A stretch of 51,913 bases of DNA from Stagnimonas sp. (GCA_030696045.1 JAUYNO010000016.1:1-51913); one strand, 5' to 3'; shown: positions 32,179 through 40,848, counted from the first letter of the stretch. Notes: generated from the letters alone by a model not told the origin. Made by a program: numbers and translations.

Positions 32179-33773
32179 GCGGGCGGCTCCTGAACCTCGC
32201 GCTGCTGATCCTGCTGGCGCTGCTGATCCTGTTGGCCGGACGCAGCCAGCCCGGGACGATGATCTGGAGCGCACCCGACGCGGCGCGCCTGGCCTGGGCG
32301 GTGGCTGCGTTACTGGGCTATCTGCTGGCCTGCACCTGGCTGCTGCGCCGGCATCGGCCGATGCCGGTGGAGCCGGCGACAAGCGGCCTGATGGTCGTCC
32401 ACGCCAGCCAGACCGGCTTCGCCGAGCAGCTGGCGCGCTACAGCGCCGAGGCCCTGCAGGCGGCCGGATTGCCGGCGCGGACCCTGCCGCTGGCGGAGCT
32501 GGATGCCGCCGCGCTGGCCGGCGCCCAGCGCCTGCTGTTCGTGGTCAGCACCACCGGCGAGGGCGATGCCCCGGACGGCGCACTCCGCTTCCTGCGGCAG
32601 GTGATGGCGCAGCCGCCGGCGCTCGGCTCGCTGCGCTATGGGCTGCTCGCCCTGGGCGACAGCAGCTATGCGCGCTACTGCGCCTTCGGCCGTCGGCTCG
32701 ACGACTGGCTGCGGCAGCAGGGCGCGCAGGCGCTGTTCGACCGGGTCGAGGTCGACGACGCCGATCCGGGCGCGCTGCGACACTGGCAGCACCAGCTGGG
32801 CCAGCTGGCCGGCGGCGCCACGCTGCCCGACTGGGCGCCGCCGGATTACGGCCGCTGGCGGCTGGCGCAGCGGCGTCTGCTCAATCCTGGCAGTGCCGGC
32901 GGCCCGGCCTGGCAGCTCGCCTTCGAGGCCCTGGACGGCCCGCCCGACTGGCAGGCCGGCGACATCGCCGAAATCGGTCCGCGCCAGTCACCGGCGGCGG
33001 TGGCCGCGCTGCTGAGGCAGTTCGGCTGGGATGGCGACCGCGAGCTGGAACTCGACGGCCGGCGCCAGCGCCTGCGCGACTTGCTCTCCGTGCGTCAGCC
33101 GCCGGCGCCGGAACTGCTGGCGGCATCGGCTGGGCTGGCGCCGGAGCAGGCATTGGCGAACTGGCCGCTGCTGCCGCACCGCGAGTACTCCATTGCCTCG
33201 CTGCCCACCGACGGGCAGCTGGAATTGCTGGTGCGGCAGATGCAGCGCCCGGATGGCGAACCCGGCCTCGGCTCCGGCTGGCTCTGCCTGCATGCGCCGC
33301 TGGGCGGCGAGATCGCGTTGCGGGTGCGGCGCAATCCGGGCTTCCATCCACCGGCCGATGCGCGACCGCTGATCCTGATCGGCAATGGCACCGGGATCGC
33401 CGGCCTGCGGGCCCTGCTGAAGACGCGTGCCGCCGCCGGACAGGGCCGCAACTGGTTGCTGTTCGGCGAGCGCAGCGCCGGGCAGGATGCCTACTTCAGT
33501 GCCGAGCTTGCCGCCTGGCAGGCCGACGGCCTGCTCAGCCGACTCGACCTCGCCTGGTCGCGCGATCCGCTGGCGCCCGCCTATGTGCAGCAGCGCCTGG
33601 GCGAGCAGGCCGCGCGGCTGAAGACCTGGATCGCAGAGGGCGCTGCCCTCTACGTCTGCGGCAGTGCTCAGGGCATGGCGCCGGCGGTGGACGCGCTGCT
33701 GCGCGAGCAGCTCGGCACCGTGGCCGTCGACGCGCTGATCGTCGAGGGGCGCTATCGCCGCGACGTCTACTGA
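32175..33773 (+). CDS. Membrane-anchored NAD(P)H flavoprotein reductase (sulfite reductase alpha-like)
   Basis: About 532 residues from ATG 32175. Two N-terminal membrane helices (LNLALLILLALLILLAG and LAWAVAALLGYLLACTWLL) are followed by a flavodoxin domain (LMVVHASQTGFAEQLARYSAEAL, VSTTGEGDAPDGAL, LALGDSSYARYCAFG). The FNR part has PLLPHREYSIASLP (FAD binding), LILIGNGTGIAGLRALL (NAD(P)H ribose/phosphate loop), LLFGERSAGQDAYF and LYVCGSAQGMAPAVD. This is the diflavin layout of CysJ, but with a membrane anchor and no sulfite reductase hemoprotein nearby. In this block it probably feeds electrons to the PepSY protein and the periplasmic FMN carrier. Confidence 0.9.
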   Translation: MSGRLLNLALLILLALLILLAGRSQPGTMIWSAPDAARLAWAVAALLGYLLACTWLLRRHRPMPVEPATSGLMVVHASQTGFAEQLARYSAEALQAAGLPARTLPLAELDAAALAGAQRLLFVVSTTGEGDAPDGALRFLRQVMAQPPALGSLRYGLLALGDSSYARYCAFGRRLDDWLRQQGAQALFDRVEVDDADPGALRHWQHQLGQLAGGATLPDWAPPDYGRWRLAQRRLLNPGSAGGPAWQLAFEALDGPPDWQAGDIAEIGPRQSPAAVAALLRQFGWDGDRELELDGRRQRLRDLLSVRQPPAPELLAASAGLAPEQALANWPLLPHREYSIASLPTDGQLELLVRQMQRPDGEPGLGSGWLCLHAPLGGEIALRVRRNPGFHPPADARPLILIGNGTGIAGLRALLKTRAAAGQGRNWLLFGERSAGQDAYFSAELAAWQADGLLSRLDLAWSRDPLAPAYVQQRLGEQAARLKTWIAEGAALYVCGSAQGMAPAVDALLREQLGTVAVDALIVEGRYRRDVY

Positions 33774-33806
33774 AGCCGCAAGCCCGATGAAGATTCGGTG
33801 ACGCGG

Positions 33807-33827
33807 CTGGTCAAAGACTGGTCAAAG
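33807..33827. repeat. Direct repeat CTGGTCAAAG, one helical turn apart
   Basis: CTGGTCAAAG occurs at 33807-33816 and again at 33818-33827, an 11-bp period, in the 111-bp gap before the HNH endonuclease gene. The spacing would place a protein contact on one face of the helix, so it could be an operator; nothing else supports that. Confidence 0.35.
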
Positions 33828-33884
33828 CCGGCGAAAGCCCGTAGATTCAGGGACTAGCAGCGAATTCTGCATGTGGACAGGTCG

Positions 33885-34448
33885 ATGATCCCGGCGATTC
33901 TCAAGCTTGACGCAGGTGGTTTACCGGTGGCGTGGATCCACTGGCAGACTGCGGTCACTCTCTACGCCCGCCAGCGGGTCTGCTGGGAAGCCGGCGAGGA
34001 ACGATTCTCGGTCGCCGGTGGGGTCAACGCTCGCACTGGCGAGCGTTCGTTTTTTGAGCTGGGTTCCATCATCGCGGTGGCCGACCGCTCCAAGCGCTAC
34101 GCCCAGGGCGAGCCCCTGCTCACCAACCGCACCCTGTTTCACCGCGATCAGTACCTCTGCCTGTACTGCGGCGACGAGTACCCGCATGCCGAGCTGACCC
34201 GCGACCACATCGTGCCGGTGTCGCGCGGTGGCGAGAACAGCTGGGAGAACTGCGTCAGCGCCTGCCGCGACTGCAACCAGGCCAAGGACGCGCGCACCCC
34301 GGAAGAGGCGGGCATGAAGCTGCTGGCGGTGCCCTACACGCCCAATCTGGCGGAATACCTGATCCTGCAGAACCGCCGCATCCTCGCCGACCAGATGGAA
34401 TTCCTGAAGACCTTCGCGCGCAAGAAGGCACAGGCCGGACGGCGCTAG
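33885..34448 (+). CDS. HNH endonuclease family protein
   Basis: About 187 residues from ATG 33885 (GGACAGG just upstream; GTG 33873 is an in-frame alternative). The HNH core is clear: FHRDQYLCLYCGDEYPHAELTRDHIVPVSRGGENSWENCVSACRDCNQAKDARTPEEAGM, with two CxxC zinc pairs (CLYC, CRDC), the catalytic His in RDHIVP, Asn in ENC and the terminal N-x-x-K region. This is the McrA-like HNH type widespread as a stand-alone chromosomal protein. The N-terminal 90 residues are a family-specific region starting MIPAILKLDAGGLPVAWIHW. Cellular role not established. Confidence 0.9.
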   Translation: MIPAILKLDAGGLPVAWIHWQTAVTLYARQRVCWEAGEERFSVAGGVNARTGERSFFELGSIIAVADRSKRYAQGEPLLTNRTLFHRDQYLCLYCGDEYPHAELTRDHIVPVSRGGENSWENCVSACRDCNQAKDARTPEEAGMKLLAVPYTPNLAEYLILQNRRILADQMEFLKTFARKKAQAGRR

Positions 34449-34468
34449 TTTCCCTGGTCCGATCGCCG

Positions 34469-35602
34469 ATGTCCTCTGCCCGCGCCGGGCCGCTGTTTTC
34501 GTTCGCACTTCACCGCGCCAGTCTGGCGCTGCTGCTGCTGCTGCTAGCGGCCTGCGCCGGCACCCCGGAGCCGTTGCCGGAGCCACCAGCGGCCGGCGAT
34601 GCAGCGACGCTTGAGCCGGAGAAGGAAGCCGGATCGCCAGCACCGCCGTTGCTGGCGATCCCGCCGGCGAGCCCCCTGGCGGAGATCGTCGCCATCGCCG
34701 ACGACAGCCTGCGGCGCCCGCCGCAGCCGCGCATGGCGATCACCACTCAGGGGCTGATGTTCACTGACCAGGCCTATGTCGAGAGCCGCGAGGCCAAGCG
34801 CGACTGGTCGCGCATGCTGGCGCTGGCTCTGGCCGCCCGTGACACCGGCCAGAGCCGCTACCAGCTGGGGCTGGGCGAATACCTCGACGCCTGGCTGGCG
34901 GTGTTCCAGCCCGGCAACGATGCGATCAGCGAGTCGCCATTCGACGCCGTGGTGCTGGCGGTCGAGCTGCGCCGCGAACAGCTCAGCCTGGTGCAGCAGC
35001 AGCAGCTGGGCCGCCTGTTCCGGCGCATGGCCAATGGCTATCTCGATGCCAGCCGCTACCCGCCGGGCACCGCCGTCAACAACTGGCAGAGCCATCGCAT
35101 CAAGCTCGCCAGCCTGATGGCGTTCGTGTTGCGCGACGAGGCCCTGCTCAAGCGCTGCCGGGCGGCTTTCCGCAAGCAGATCGCAGAGAACCTGCGACCG
35201 GATGGCTCGGTGCTCGATTTCGAGGCGCGCGACGCCTTGCGCTACGTGACCTATTCGCTGGAGCCCCTGCTGCTCACCGCCCTGGTGGCACGCGAGCACG
35301 GCCAGGACTGGTTCGCCTACGAGAGCCCGGGCGGCTCCTCGCTGAATCGCTCGCTGCGCTGGCTCGCCGAATACGCCAGTGGCCGCAAGACCCACGAGGA
35401 ATTCCGCAACACCGTGGTCGAGTTCGACCGTCGCCGCGCCAGCGCCGGCCTGCCGGGCTACTCCGGGCGTTGGAACCCGGCCGACGCGAGCCGCTGCTAT
35501 CAGCTGGCAGCGCGGCTGAATCCGGAATGGAGCCAGCTTGCGGATCGCCTGGGGCCGGCGCCGGCCTGGCTGGAGCTGCGCTTCCCGGCCCAAGGGCGCT
35601 AG
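34469..35602 (+). CDS. Alginate-lyase-like lipoprotein
   Basis: 377 residues. The N-terminus LALLLLLLAACAGTPEP is a lipoprotein signal with a lipobox, followed by a Pro/Glu-rich linker. The body resembles the alginate lyase (PL5-type, alpha-toroid) domain: YQLGLGEYLDAWLAVFQPGND, VNNWQSHRIKLASLMAFVL (NNW motif), RPDGSVLDFEARDALRYVTYSLEPLLLTALVARE and FAYESPGGSSLNRSLRWLAEYASG. It would act in the periplasm on a uronate polymer or be a non-catalytic relative; key His and Tyr positions cannot be fixed by eye. It lies 20 bp after the HNH gene but is not clearly linked in function. Confidence 0.72.
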   Translation: MSSARAGPLFSFALHRASLALLLLLLAACAGTPEPLPEPPAAGDAATLEPEKEAGSPAPPLLAIPPASPLAEIVAIADDSLRRPPQPRMAITTQGLMFTDQAYVESREAKRDWSRMLALALAARDTGQSRYQLGLGEYLDAWLAVFQPGNDAISESPFDAVVLAVELRREQLSLVQQQQLGRLFRRMANGYLDASRYPPGTAVNNWQSHRIKLASLMAFVLRDEALLKRCRAAFRKQIAENLRPDGSVLDFEARDALRYVTYSLEPLLLTALVAREHGQDWFAYESPGGSSLNRSLRWLAEYASGRKTHEEFRNTVVEFDRRRASAGLPGYSGRWNPADASRCYQLAARLNPEWSQLADRLGPAPAWLELRFPAQGR

Positions 35603-35615
35603 CCACCCGTCCGCT

Positions 35616-35644
35616 TTGACCGGGCCGGAAGCGCCGTGTTAATA
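35616..35644 (+). promoter_or_regulatory. Sigma-70-type promoter for the actin-like gene
   Basis: TTGACC (35616-35621) and TTAATA (35639-35644) are separated by exactly 17 bases in the 79-bp gap before the ParM-like gene. The expected start of transcription is near 35651, about 30 bases before the ATG. This is one of the best -35/-10 pairs I could see by eye in this very GC-rich window. Confidence 0.6.
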
Positions 35645-35681
35645 CCGGAAAACTCAGCTCTCTAGGACCACCGCCAAGGCC

Positions 35682-36713
35682 ATGCGCATCCTCGCCGCAG
35701 ACATCGGTTTCGGGTACACCAAGGCCACCGACGGCCGTCGGTTCCAGGCCTTCAAGTCCATCGTCGGCGAAGCCAATCCGGCTGCCTTCGAAGAGTCGCT
35801 GCTGCCGGCCCAGGAGCTGCTGCCGCGTCACTTCGAGATCGGTGGCGAGGCGGTGTTCGTCGGCGAGCTTGCGGAAAGCCAGAGCCGCGAACGCGGCTTC
35901 ACCCTCGACCCGGCGCAGTTCCTCGGCCATTACGCCAAGGTGCTGGGGCTGGCGGCGCTGACGCCGCTGGTCGAGCACGGCGATCCGATCCGGCTGGTCA
36001 CCGGCCTGCCGATCAGCCTGTTCCGCGCCCACCGCGAGAGCCTGGGGCAGAGCCTGCTGGGCCGCCATACCGTCGCCCAGTTCCACCACGGTCAGCGCGA
36101 AGAGAAGATGGTCTACATCGAAAAGGTGCGGGTGATCCCGCAGCCCTTCGGCTCGCTCTACAACCTGATGCTGAACGCCGAAGGCCGGACCGTGCAACAG
36201 CGCTTCATCAACGAGAAGATCGGCGTCATCGACGTCGGCTTTCGCACCTGCGACTTCGCCATCGCCGACAAGACCCGCTATTCCGAGCGGGGCAGCCGCT
36301 CCACCGATTCCGGCATCTGCGTCGCCTACGAGGCCATCGCCAACCTGCTGAAGGAAAAGACCGGGGTGCCGGTGGAGCTGTACCGCCTGTACGAGGCGAT
36401 CAGCGCCGGCTTCATCAAGATCCGCGGCCAGCGCTACGAACTGGCGCCGCTGGTGCAGCGCGCCTTCAGCCAGCTGGCCGGCCGCATTGCCACCGAGGCC
36501 AATCGCTTGTGGGCGGAGGACTGGGACATCGACCTCATCGTGCTCTCCGGCGGTGGCGGCTCGGTGCTGGCACCGTTCCTGCAATCGCAGATTTCCGGCG
36601 AGGTGCTGCCGGTGCCGGCCGACCAGGACGCGCGTCTCAACAATGTGCGCGGCTACTGGAAGTTCGGCGTCCACGTCTGGGGCCTGGCACAGGCGCAGAC
36701 CCAGGCCACCTGA
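35682..36713 (+). CDS. ParM/Alp-like actin-fold ATPase, chromosomal orphan
   Basis: 343 residues. The actin ATPase fold is seen in order: phosphate-1 MRILAADIGFGYTKATDG (residues 1-18), the connecting region, phosphate-2 KIGVIDVGFRTCDFAIADKTRY (about 185-206) with SERGSRSTDSGI, and adenosine-binding DIDLIVLSGGGGSVLAPFL (about 286-304). This matches ALP_N/ParM-type plasmid-segregation actins and their archaeal relatives. No ParR-like adaptor gene or parC-like repeat lies next to it, so it is not an obvious partition operon. It has its own promoter and is followed after 14 bp by an M14 carboxypeptidase gene. Function unknown; a cytoskeletal filament is possible. Confidence 0.82.
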   Translation: MRILAADIGFGYTKATDGRRFQAFKSIVGEANPAAFEESLLPAQELLPRHFEIGGEAVFVGELAESQSRERGFTLDPAQFLGHYAKVLGLAALTPLVEHGDPIRLVTGLPISLFRAHRESLGQSLLGRHTVAQFHHGQREEKMVYIEKVRVIPQPFGSLYNLMLNAEGRTVQQRFINEKIGVIDVGFRTCDFAIADKTRYSERGSRSTDSGICVAYEAIANLLKEKTGVPVELYRLYEAISAGFIKIRGQRYELAPLVQRAFSQLAGRIATEANRLWAEDWDIDLIVLSGGGGSVLAPFLQSQISGEVLPVPADQDARLNNVRGYWKFGVHVWGLAQAQTQAT

Positions 36714-36727
36714 GCGCCCGAGCCGCC

Positions 36728-38434
36728 ATGACCGACGAACTGAGCACCATCGCCGAACGCTCCGGCTACCGCATCACCGGGCGCTACGAGGAAGTCGGCA
36801 CCCTATGCGCGGAGTTCCAGCGGCGCTGGCCGCAAGCGGCGAGCACCTTCGTGTTCGGCCAAACGCCGGAAGGCCGGCCCCTGCACGCCCTGGTGGTGTC
36901 GCTCAGCGGTGCGCTCACCGCCGAGGCGGCCCAGGCGCGCCAGCTGCCGGTGCTGCTGGTGCAGGGTGGCATCCATCCGGGCGAGTGCGATGGCAAGGAT
37001 GCCGGCTTCGCCGAGCTGCGCGACCTGCTGCTGGCCGACAGCGCCTGGCTGCACCAGACGGTGCTGCTGTTCGTGCCGGTGCTCAATGCCGACGGCCACG
37101 AGCGCTTCAAGGCCTGGAACCGTCCGAACCAGAACGGGCCGGAGGAAATGGGCTGGCGCACCACCGCGCACAACCTCAATCTCAACCGCGACTACACCAA
37201 GGCGGCGGCGCCGGAGATGCAGGCCGTGCTGCGCCTGCTCAATGACTGGGATCCGCTGGTCTACATGGACCTGCACGCCACCAATGGCGCCCAGTTCGAG
37301 CACGACATCTCGATCCAGGTAGAGCCGATCTATCTCGACGCCCCGGGCCTGCAGGCCGCCGGCCTGGCGCTGCGCGAGGGCATCCTCGAACGGCTGAGCG
37401 CGCAGGGCTCGCTGCCGCTGCCGTTCTACCCCTCGCTGGTGGACGACGACGACCCGGCCTCCGGCTTCGTCGTCGATGCCTACGGCGCGCGCTTTTCCAC
37501 CGGCTACTGGGCCTGGCGCAACCGCTGGACCGTGCTGGTCGAAACCCATTCCTGGAAGGACTACGCCACCCGTGTCCGCATCACCCGCAACAGCATCCGC
37601 GCGCTGTGCGAGCTGGCCGCAGGGCAGGGGCGCGACTGGCGGGCGCAGGCTGCCGCCGCCGATGCCGCCAGCTGTCAGCTCGGTGGTCAGCCGGTGACCC
37701 TGGACTACCAGAACGGCGCCCACAGCAGCCTGATCGATTTCCGTGGTTACGCCTACACCCGGCTGCCGTCGGCGATTTCCGGCGCGCTGGCAACCCGCTA
37801 CGACGACAGCCAGCCGGCGATCTGGCGGGTGCCGCTGAAGGATGTGATCGAGCCCCGGCTGGTCGAGCGCGCCCCGCGCGGCGGCTATGTGGTGCCGGCC
37901 GCCTATGCCGACTGGCTGGGCCCGCAGCTATCCCTGCACGGCCTGACCTGGACCCGGCTGGAGTCCGCGCCCGGCAGCCTGCCGCTGGAAACCTTCCGCG
38001 CCGAGCGGGCGACCCTGTCCAGCCAGACCTTCGAGGGGCGCACCAAGCTCGCCGTCGAGGGTAGCTGGCAGCCGGAGACGCGCGAGCCGGGCGCCGGTTG
38101 CCTGTTCGTGCCCATCGCCCAGCCGGGTGCGCGCCTGCTGATGACCCTGCTGGAGCCCAGGAGTCCGGATTCCTACGCCGCCTGGGGCTATTTCAACGGC
38201 CACTTCGAGCGCGTCGAATACATGGAGGGCTATGTCGCCGAGCAGGTGGCGGAGGAGATGCTGGAAGCCGATTCCATGCTCGCCGACGAGTTCCGCAAGC
38301 GCCTGGGCAGCGACCCGGCCTTCGCCGCCGATCCGAAAGCGCGACTGGACTTCTTCTACCGTCGCCACCCGTCCTGGGACGAGCGCTGGAACCTCTACCC
38401 GATCTATCGCAGTGACAGCGTGCTGAGCCTATGA
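36728..38434 (+). CDS. M14-family zinc carboxypeptidase
   Basis: About 568 residues from ATG 36728. The zinc site is visible: LVQGGIHPGECDGKDAG gives the HxxE ligands, and PLVYMDLHATNGAQFEH gives the second His. LVETHSWKDY near residue 275 holds the catalytic Glu. A long C-terminal extension (residues about 330-568) is beta-rich and typical of larger bacterial M14 proteins. No signal peptide is visible from this start, so it is probably cytoplasmic. It removes C-terminal residues from peptides; specificity cannot be read. It is likely co-transcribed with the actin-like gene and ends just before a strong terminator. Confidence 0.87.
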   Translation: MTDELSTIAERSGYRITGRYEEVGTLCAEFQRRWPQAASTFVFGQTPEGRPLHALVVSLSGALTAEAAQARQLPVLLVQGGIHPGECDGKDAGFAELRDLLLADSAWLHQTVLLFVPVLNADGHERFKAWNRPNQNGPEEMGWRTTAHNLNLNRDYTKAAAPEMQAVLRLLNDWDPLVYMDLHATNGAQFEHDISIQVEPIYLDAPGLQAAGLALREGILERLSAQGSLPLPFYPSLVDDDDPASGFVVDAYGARFSTGYWAWRNRWTVLVETHSWKDYATRVRITRNSIRALCELAAGQGRDWRAQAAAADAASCQLGGQPVTLDYQNGAHSSLIDFRGYAYTRLPSAISGALATRYDDSQPAIWRVPLKDVIEPRLVERAPRGGYVVPAAYADWLGPQLSLHGLTWTRLESAPGSLPLETFRAERATLSSQTFEGRTKLAVEGSWQPETREPGAGCLFVPIAQPGARLLMTLLEPRSPDSYAAWGYFNGHFERVEYMEGYVAEQVAEEMLEADSMLADEFRKRLGSDPAFAADPKARLDFFYRRHPSWDERWNLYPIYRSDSVLSL

Positions 38435-38446
38435 ATCGGGGCAAAC

Positions 38447-38474
38447 AAAAGGCCGGATCGCGATCCGGCCTTTT
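38447..38474. terminator. Bidirectional Rho-independent terminator
   Basis: A perfect 28-bp palindrome: AAAAGGCCGGATCG (38447-38460) followed by its reverse complement ending in CCTTTT (38461-38474). It has T-runs on both strands and lies in the 57-bp gap between the ends of the M14 gene (plus) and the EF-hand gene (minus), so it should stop both. Confidence 0.92.
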
Positions 38475-38491
38475 GGGCACGCAAGCTGCAA

Positions 38492-38848
38492 CTATTTCTT
38501 GCTGGATCTGGCTGCGACCTGGTACTCCTGGCTGCTCAGGGTGCCGTTCCTGTCCTTGTCCAGGGTCTTGAAGTCCTTGCGCAGGCTGACGTCGGCGCTG
38601 GCCTCGGTGCGCGACAGGCTGCCGTCGGCATTGGCGTCGAGACTGCCGAAGCGGCTATCGACGCTGGCCGCGCCGCCGCCGGAGACCTGCGGGTCGATGT
38701 TCGGCGGAGTTGCCGGCGAGGGCGGTGACGGCATTTCCGGGGTGGCCGGCAGGTTCGGGGTGGAGGCTGGTGGGGAGAGGGGGGCGGTCTGCGCCAGAGC
38801 GAGGCCGGAAGCCAGCGCGAGGCCGGCGAACATCAGCTGCTTTTTCAT
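38492..38848 (-). CDS. Secreted EF-hand calcium-binding protein
   Basis: 118 residues from ATG 38848, with CTGGAGA upstream. Signal peptide MKKQLMFAGLALASGLALA-QTA, then a Pro/Ser-rich stretch (residues 22-55), then two EF-hand loops: DANADGSLSRTE (71-82) and DKDRNGTLSSQE (97-108). Both have acidic or polar ligands at positions 1, 3, 5 and 12, so calcium binding is plausible. Small periplasmic or secreted EF-hand proteins of this kind are common in Lysobacterales; their roles are poorly defined. The gap 38849-39030 upstream holds no gene I can see. Confidence 0.88.
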   Translation of the reverse strand: MKKQLMFAGLALASGLALAQTAPLSPPASTPNLPATPEMPSPPSPATPPNIDPQVSGGGAASVDSRFGSLDANADGSLSRTEASADVSLRKDFKTLDKDRNGTLSSQEYQVAARSSKK

Positions 38849-39030
38849 GGAATTCTCCAGGTTCAAGTGAGGCGGATGCTGGCGACGGCCATCTAGCGGT
38901 CTCGACCGTGCGACAACTCCGGCTGCCATTTTTCACAGGCCGCCTTAGCTCAGCGTGAACGTCCGACGCGCTCGCGCTCCGTTGTGCCGGCCAATGCCGA
39001 CGGGCGGCAGGCGCGGGCCATAATGCCGGC

Positions 39031-40374
39031 ATGGATACGCTCTCCCTGATGGTGGTTCTGGTAGTGGCGCTGCTGGCGGCGCTGCTCGGCGCGACGCTGG
39101 TCTGGCTGCTCGGCCGTGGCCGTGGCAAGCCGGGTGAGGAACTGGCGCCGGTGCTGGCCCGCATTGAGCAGTTGCTGGCGGCGCAGACCCAGGCGATGCC
39201 TGCGGAGCTGTCACGCAGCCGCGACAGCCTGCTGGCGGCCCTGTCGCAGCAGCGGCAGGAGTTCGGCGGCCAGCTCGCCGCCAGCCAGCAGGTCGTGGCC
39301 GAGCGCACCGAGTCGATCTCGCGCCGCATCGGCCAGGCCTTCGAGGGCTTCGAACTGCGGCTGGCGGCGCTCACCAGCCAGACCGACGCCCGCGCGGAGG
39401 CCCTGCGGCTAGCGGTGGAGGCGCGGCTCAAGGAGCTGCAAACCAACAACGAAGCCAAGCTCGACGAGATGCGCAGGACCGTCGACGAGAAGCTGCACGC
39501 GACCCTGGAAGCGCGGCTGGGCGAGTCCTTCAAGCTGGTCAGCGAGCGCCTGGAGCAGGTGCACCGGGGCCTGGGCGAGATGCAGACCCTGGCCACCGGC
39601 GTCGGTGACCTGAAGCGGGTACTGAGCAACGTGAAGACGCGCGGCGGCTGGGGCGAGGTGCAGTTGGAGACCCTGCTCGAGCAACTGCTGACACCGGAGC
39701 AATACGGCCGCAGCGTGAAGACCCGGCCGGGCAGCGATGCCGTGGTCGACTTTGCCGTGAAGCTGCCGGGCCGCGAAGCCCAGGGCGCCCCGGTCTGGCT
39801 GCCGCTGGACGCCAAGTTCCCGCGCGAGGATTACGAACGCCTGGTCGATGCCGCCGAGCGCGGCGAAGTGCTGGCCATCGAGGCGGCCGGCAAGGCGCTG
39901 GAAGCAGCCGTGAAGGTGCAGGCCAAGTCGATCCACGACAAGTACGTGGAGCCGCCGCACACCACTGATTTCGCGCTGATGTTCCTGCCTACTGAGGGCT
40001 TGTACGCCGAGGTGCTGCGCCGGCCTGGCCTGGCCGACAGCCTGCAGCGCGACTACCGGATCACCATTGCCGGCCCGACCACACTGACCGCCCTGCTCAA
40101 CAGCCTGCAGATGGGCTTCCGCACCCTGGCCATCGAGAAGCGCAGCAGCGAGGTTTGGAAGGTGCTGGGCGCGGTCAAGACCGAGTTCGGCAAATTCGGC
40201 GAGGTGCTGGACAAGGTCAGCGAAAAGCTGGAGCAGGCGCAGAAGCAGATCGAGCAGACCGGGGTGCGCTCGCGCGCCATCCAGCGCCAGCTGCGGGAGG
40301 TCGAGGCGCTGCCGGCCGCCGACACCGCCACCGCGCTGGCGGGCCTGGTGGCCGACCCGGATGAGGAAACCTAG
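39031..40374 (+). CDS. rmuC: RmuC-family DNA recombination protein
   Basis: 447 residues. An N-terminal membrane helix (LMVVLVVALLAALLGATLVWLLG) is followed by a long coiled coil (residues about 45-195). The RmuC domain then has RGGWGEVQLETLLEQLLTPEQYG, VWLPLDAKFPREDYERL, IHDKYVEPPHTTDFALMFLPTEGLYAEVL and ITIAGPTTLTALLNSLQMGFRTLAIEKRS, which are highly characteristic. RmuC limits inversion at short inverted repeats and has a nuclease-like fold. Length fits the family. Confidence 0.95.
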   Translation: MDTLSLMVVLVVALLAALLGATLVWLLGRGRGKPGEELAPVLARIEQLLAAQTQAMPAELSRSRDSLLAALSQQRQEFGGQLAASQQVVAERTESISRRIGQAFEGFELRLAALTSQTDARAEALRLAVEARLKELQTNNEAKLDEMRRTVDEKLHATLEARLGESFKLVSERLEQVHRGLGEMQTLATGVGDLKRVLSNVKTRGGWGEVQLETLLEQLLTPEQYGRSVKTRPGSDAVVDFAVKLPGREAQGAPVWLPLDAKFPREDYERLVDAAERGEVLAIEAAGKALEAAVKVQAKSIHDKYVEPPHTTDFALMFLPTEGLYAEVLRRPGLADSLQRDYRITIAGPTTLTALLNSLQMGFRTLAIEKRSSEVWKVLGAVKTEFGKFGEVLDKVSEKLEQAQKQIEQTGVRSRAIQRQLREVEALPAADTATALAGLVADPDEET

Positions 40375-40490
40375 CGGCCACCGGCCAAGCCGGTAGCACT
40401 GCGTAGTGCGGCCTGGCCCCTGGCACTGGCGCCAACCGTCGCCGCACGGCCTGCTAAGCTGAACCAAGCGTCGTGCCAAGGAGCCGAAGC

Positions 40491-40742
40491 GTGGATTTCT
40501 TCCTGAATTTCGTGGTCCGCAACCCGGGCGCCACCGTGCTGGTGCTGCTGGCGGTGGGGGCGATCCTGTTCTTCTCGTTCAGTCGCCGGGCCGGTCCCCT
40601 GGGCACCGATCCGGAGGACCTGGTGCCGTTCTACAAGCGGTTCAACCGTCGCGAAATCGAGCGTGGCGACCGGCGCAGGCAGCGGCTGTCACCCCCCGGG
40701 GGCGAGGAGCGGCGGCAGGGGCCGCGACGGGATCGTGATTGA
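40491..40742 (+). CDS. Small single-span membrane protein
   Basis: About 83 residues from GTG 40491, preceded by AAGGAG at 40478-40483. One helix (NPGATVLVLLAVGAILFFSFS, about 11-31) is followed by a strongly basic and acidic tail rich in Arg. I do not recognise the family. The good ribosome site and the clear helix argue that it is real. It lies just before tRNA-Gly. Confidence 0.6.
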   Translation: MDFFLNFVVRNPGATVLVLLAVGAILFFSFSRRAGPLGTDPEDLVPFYKRFNRREIERGDRRRQRLSPPGGEERRQGPRRDRD

Positions 40743-40763
40743 GCCGCTAAAATCGGCCGCAAT

Positions 40764-40837
40764 GCGGGTGTAGTTCAATGGTAGAACTGCAGCTTCCCAA
40801 GCTGCTAGCGTGGGTTCGATTCCCATCACCCGCTCCA
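40764..40837 (+). tRNA. tRNA-Gly (anticodon CCC)
   Basis: 74 nt including an encoded CCA. Acceptor GCGGGTG pairs with CACCCGC (40827-40833). Anticodon stem GCAGC/GCTGC encloses the loop TTCCCAA, giving anticodon CCC for glycine GGG codons. The D-loop has AATGGTA and the T-loop TTCGATT. Everything is canonical. Confidence 0.95.
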
Positions 40838-40848
40838 AGTTTTTCGTA

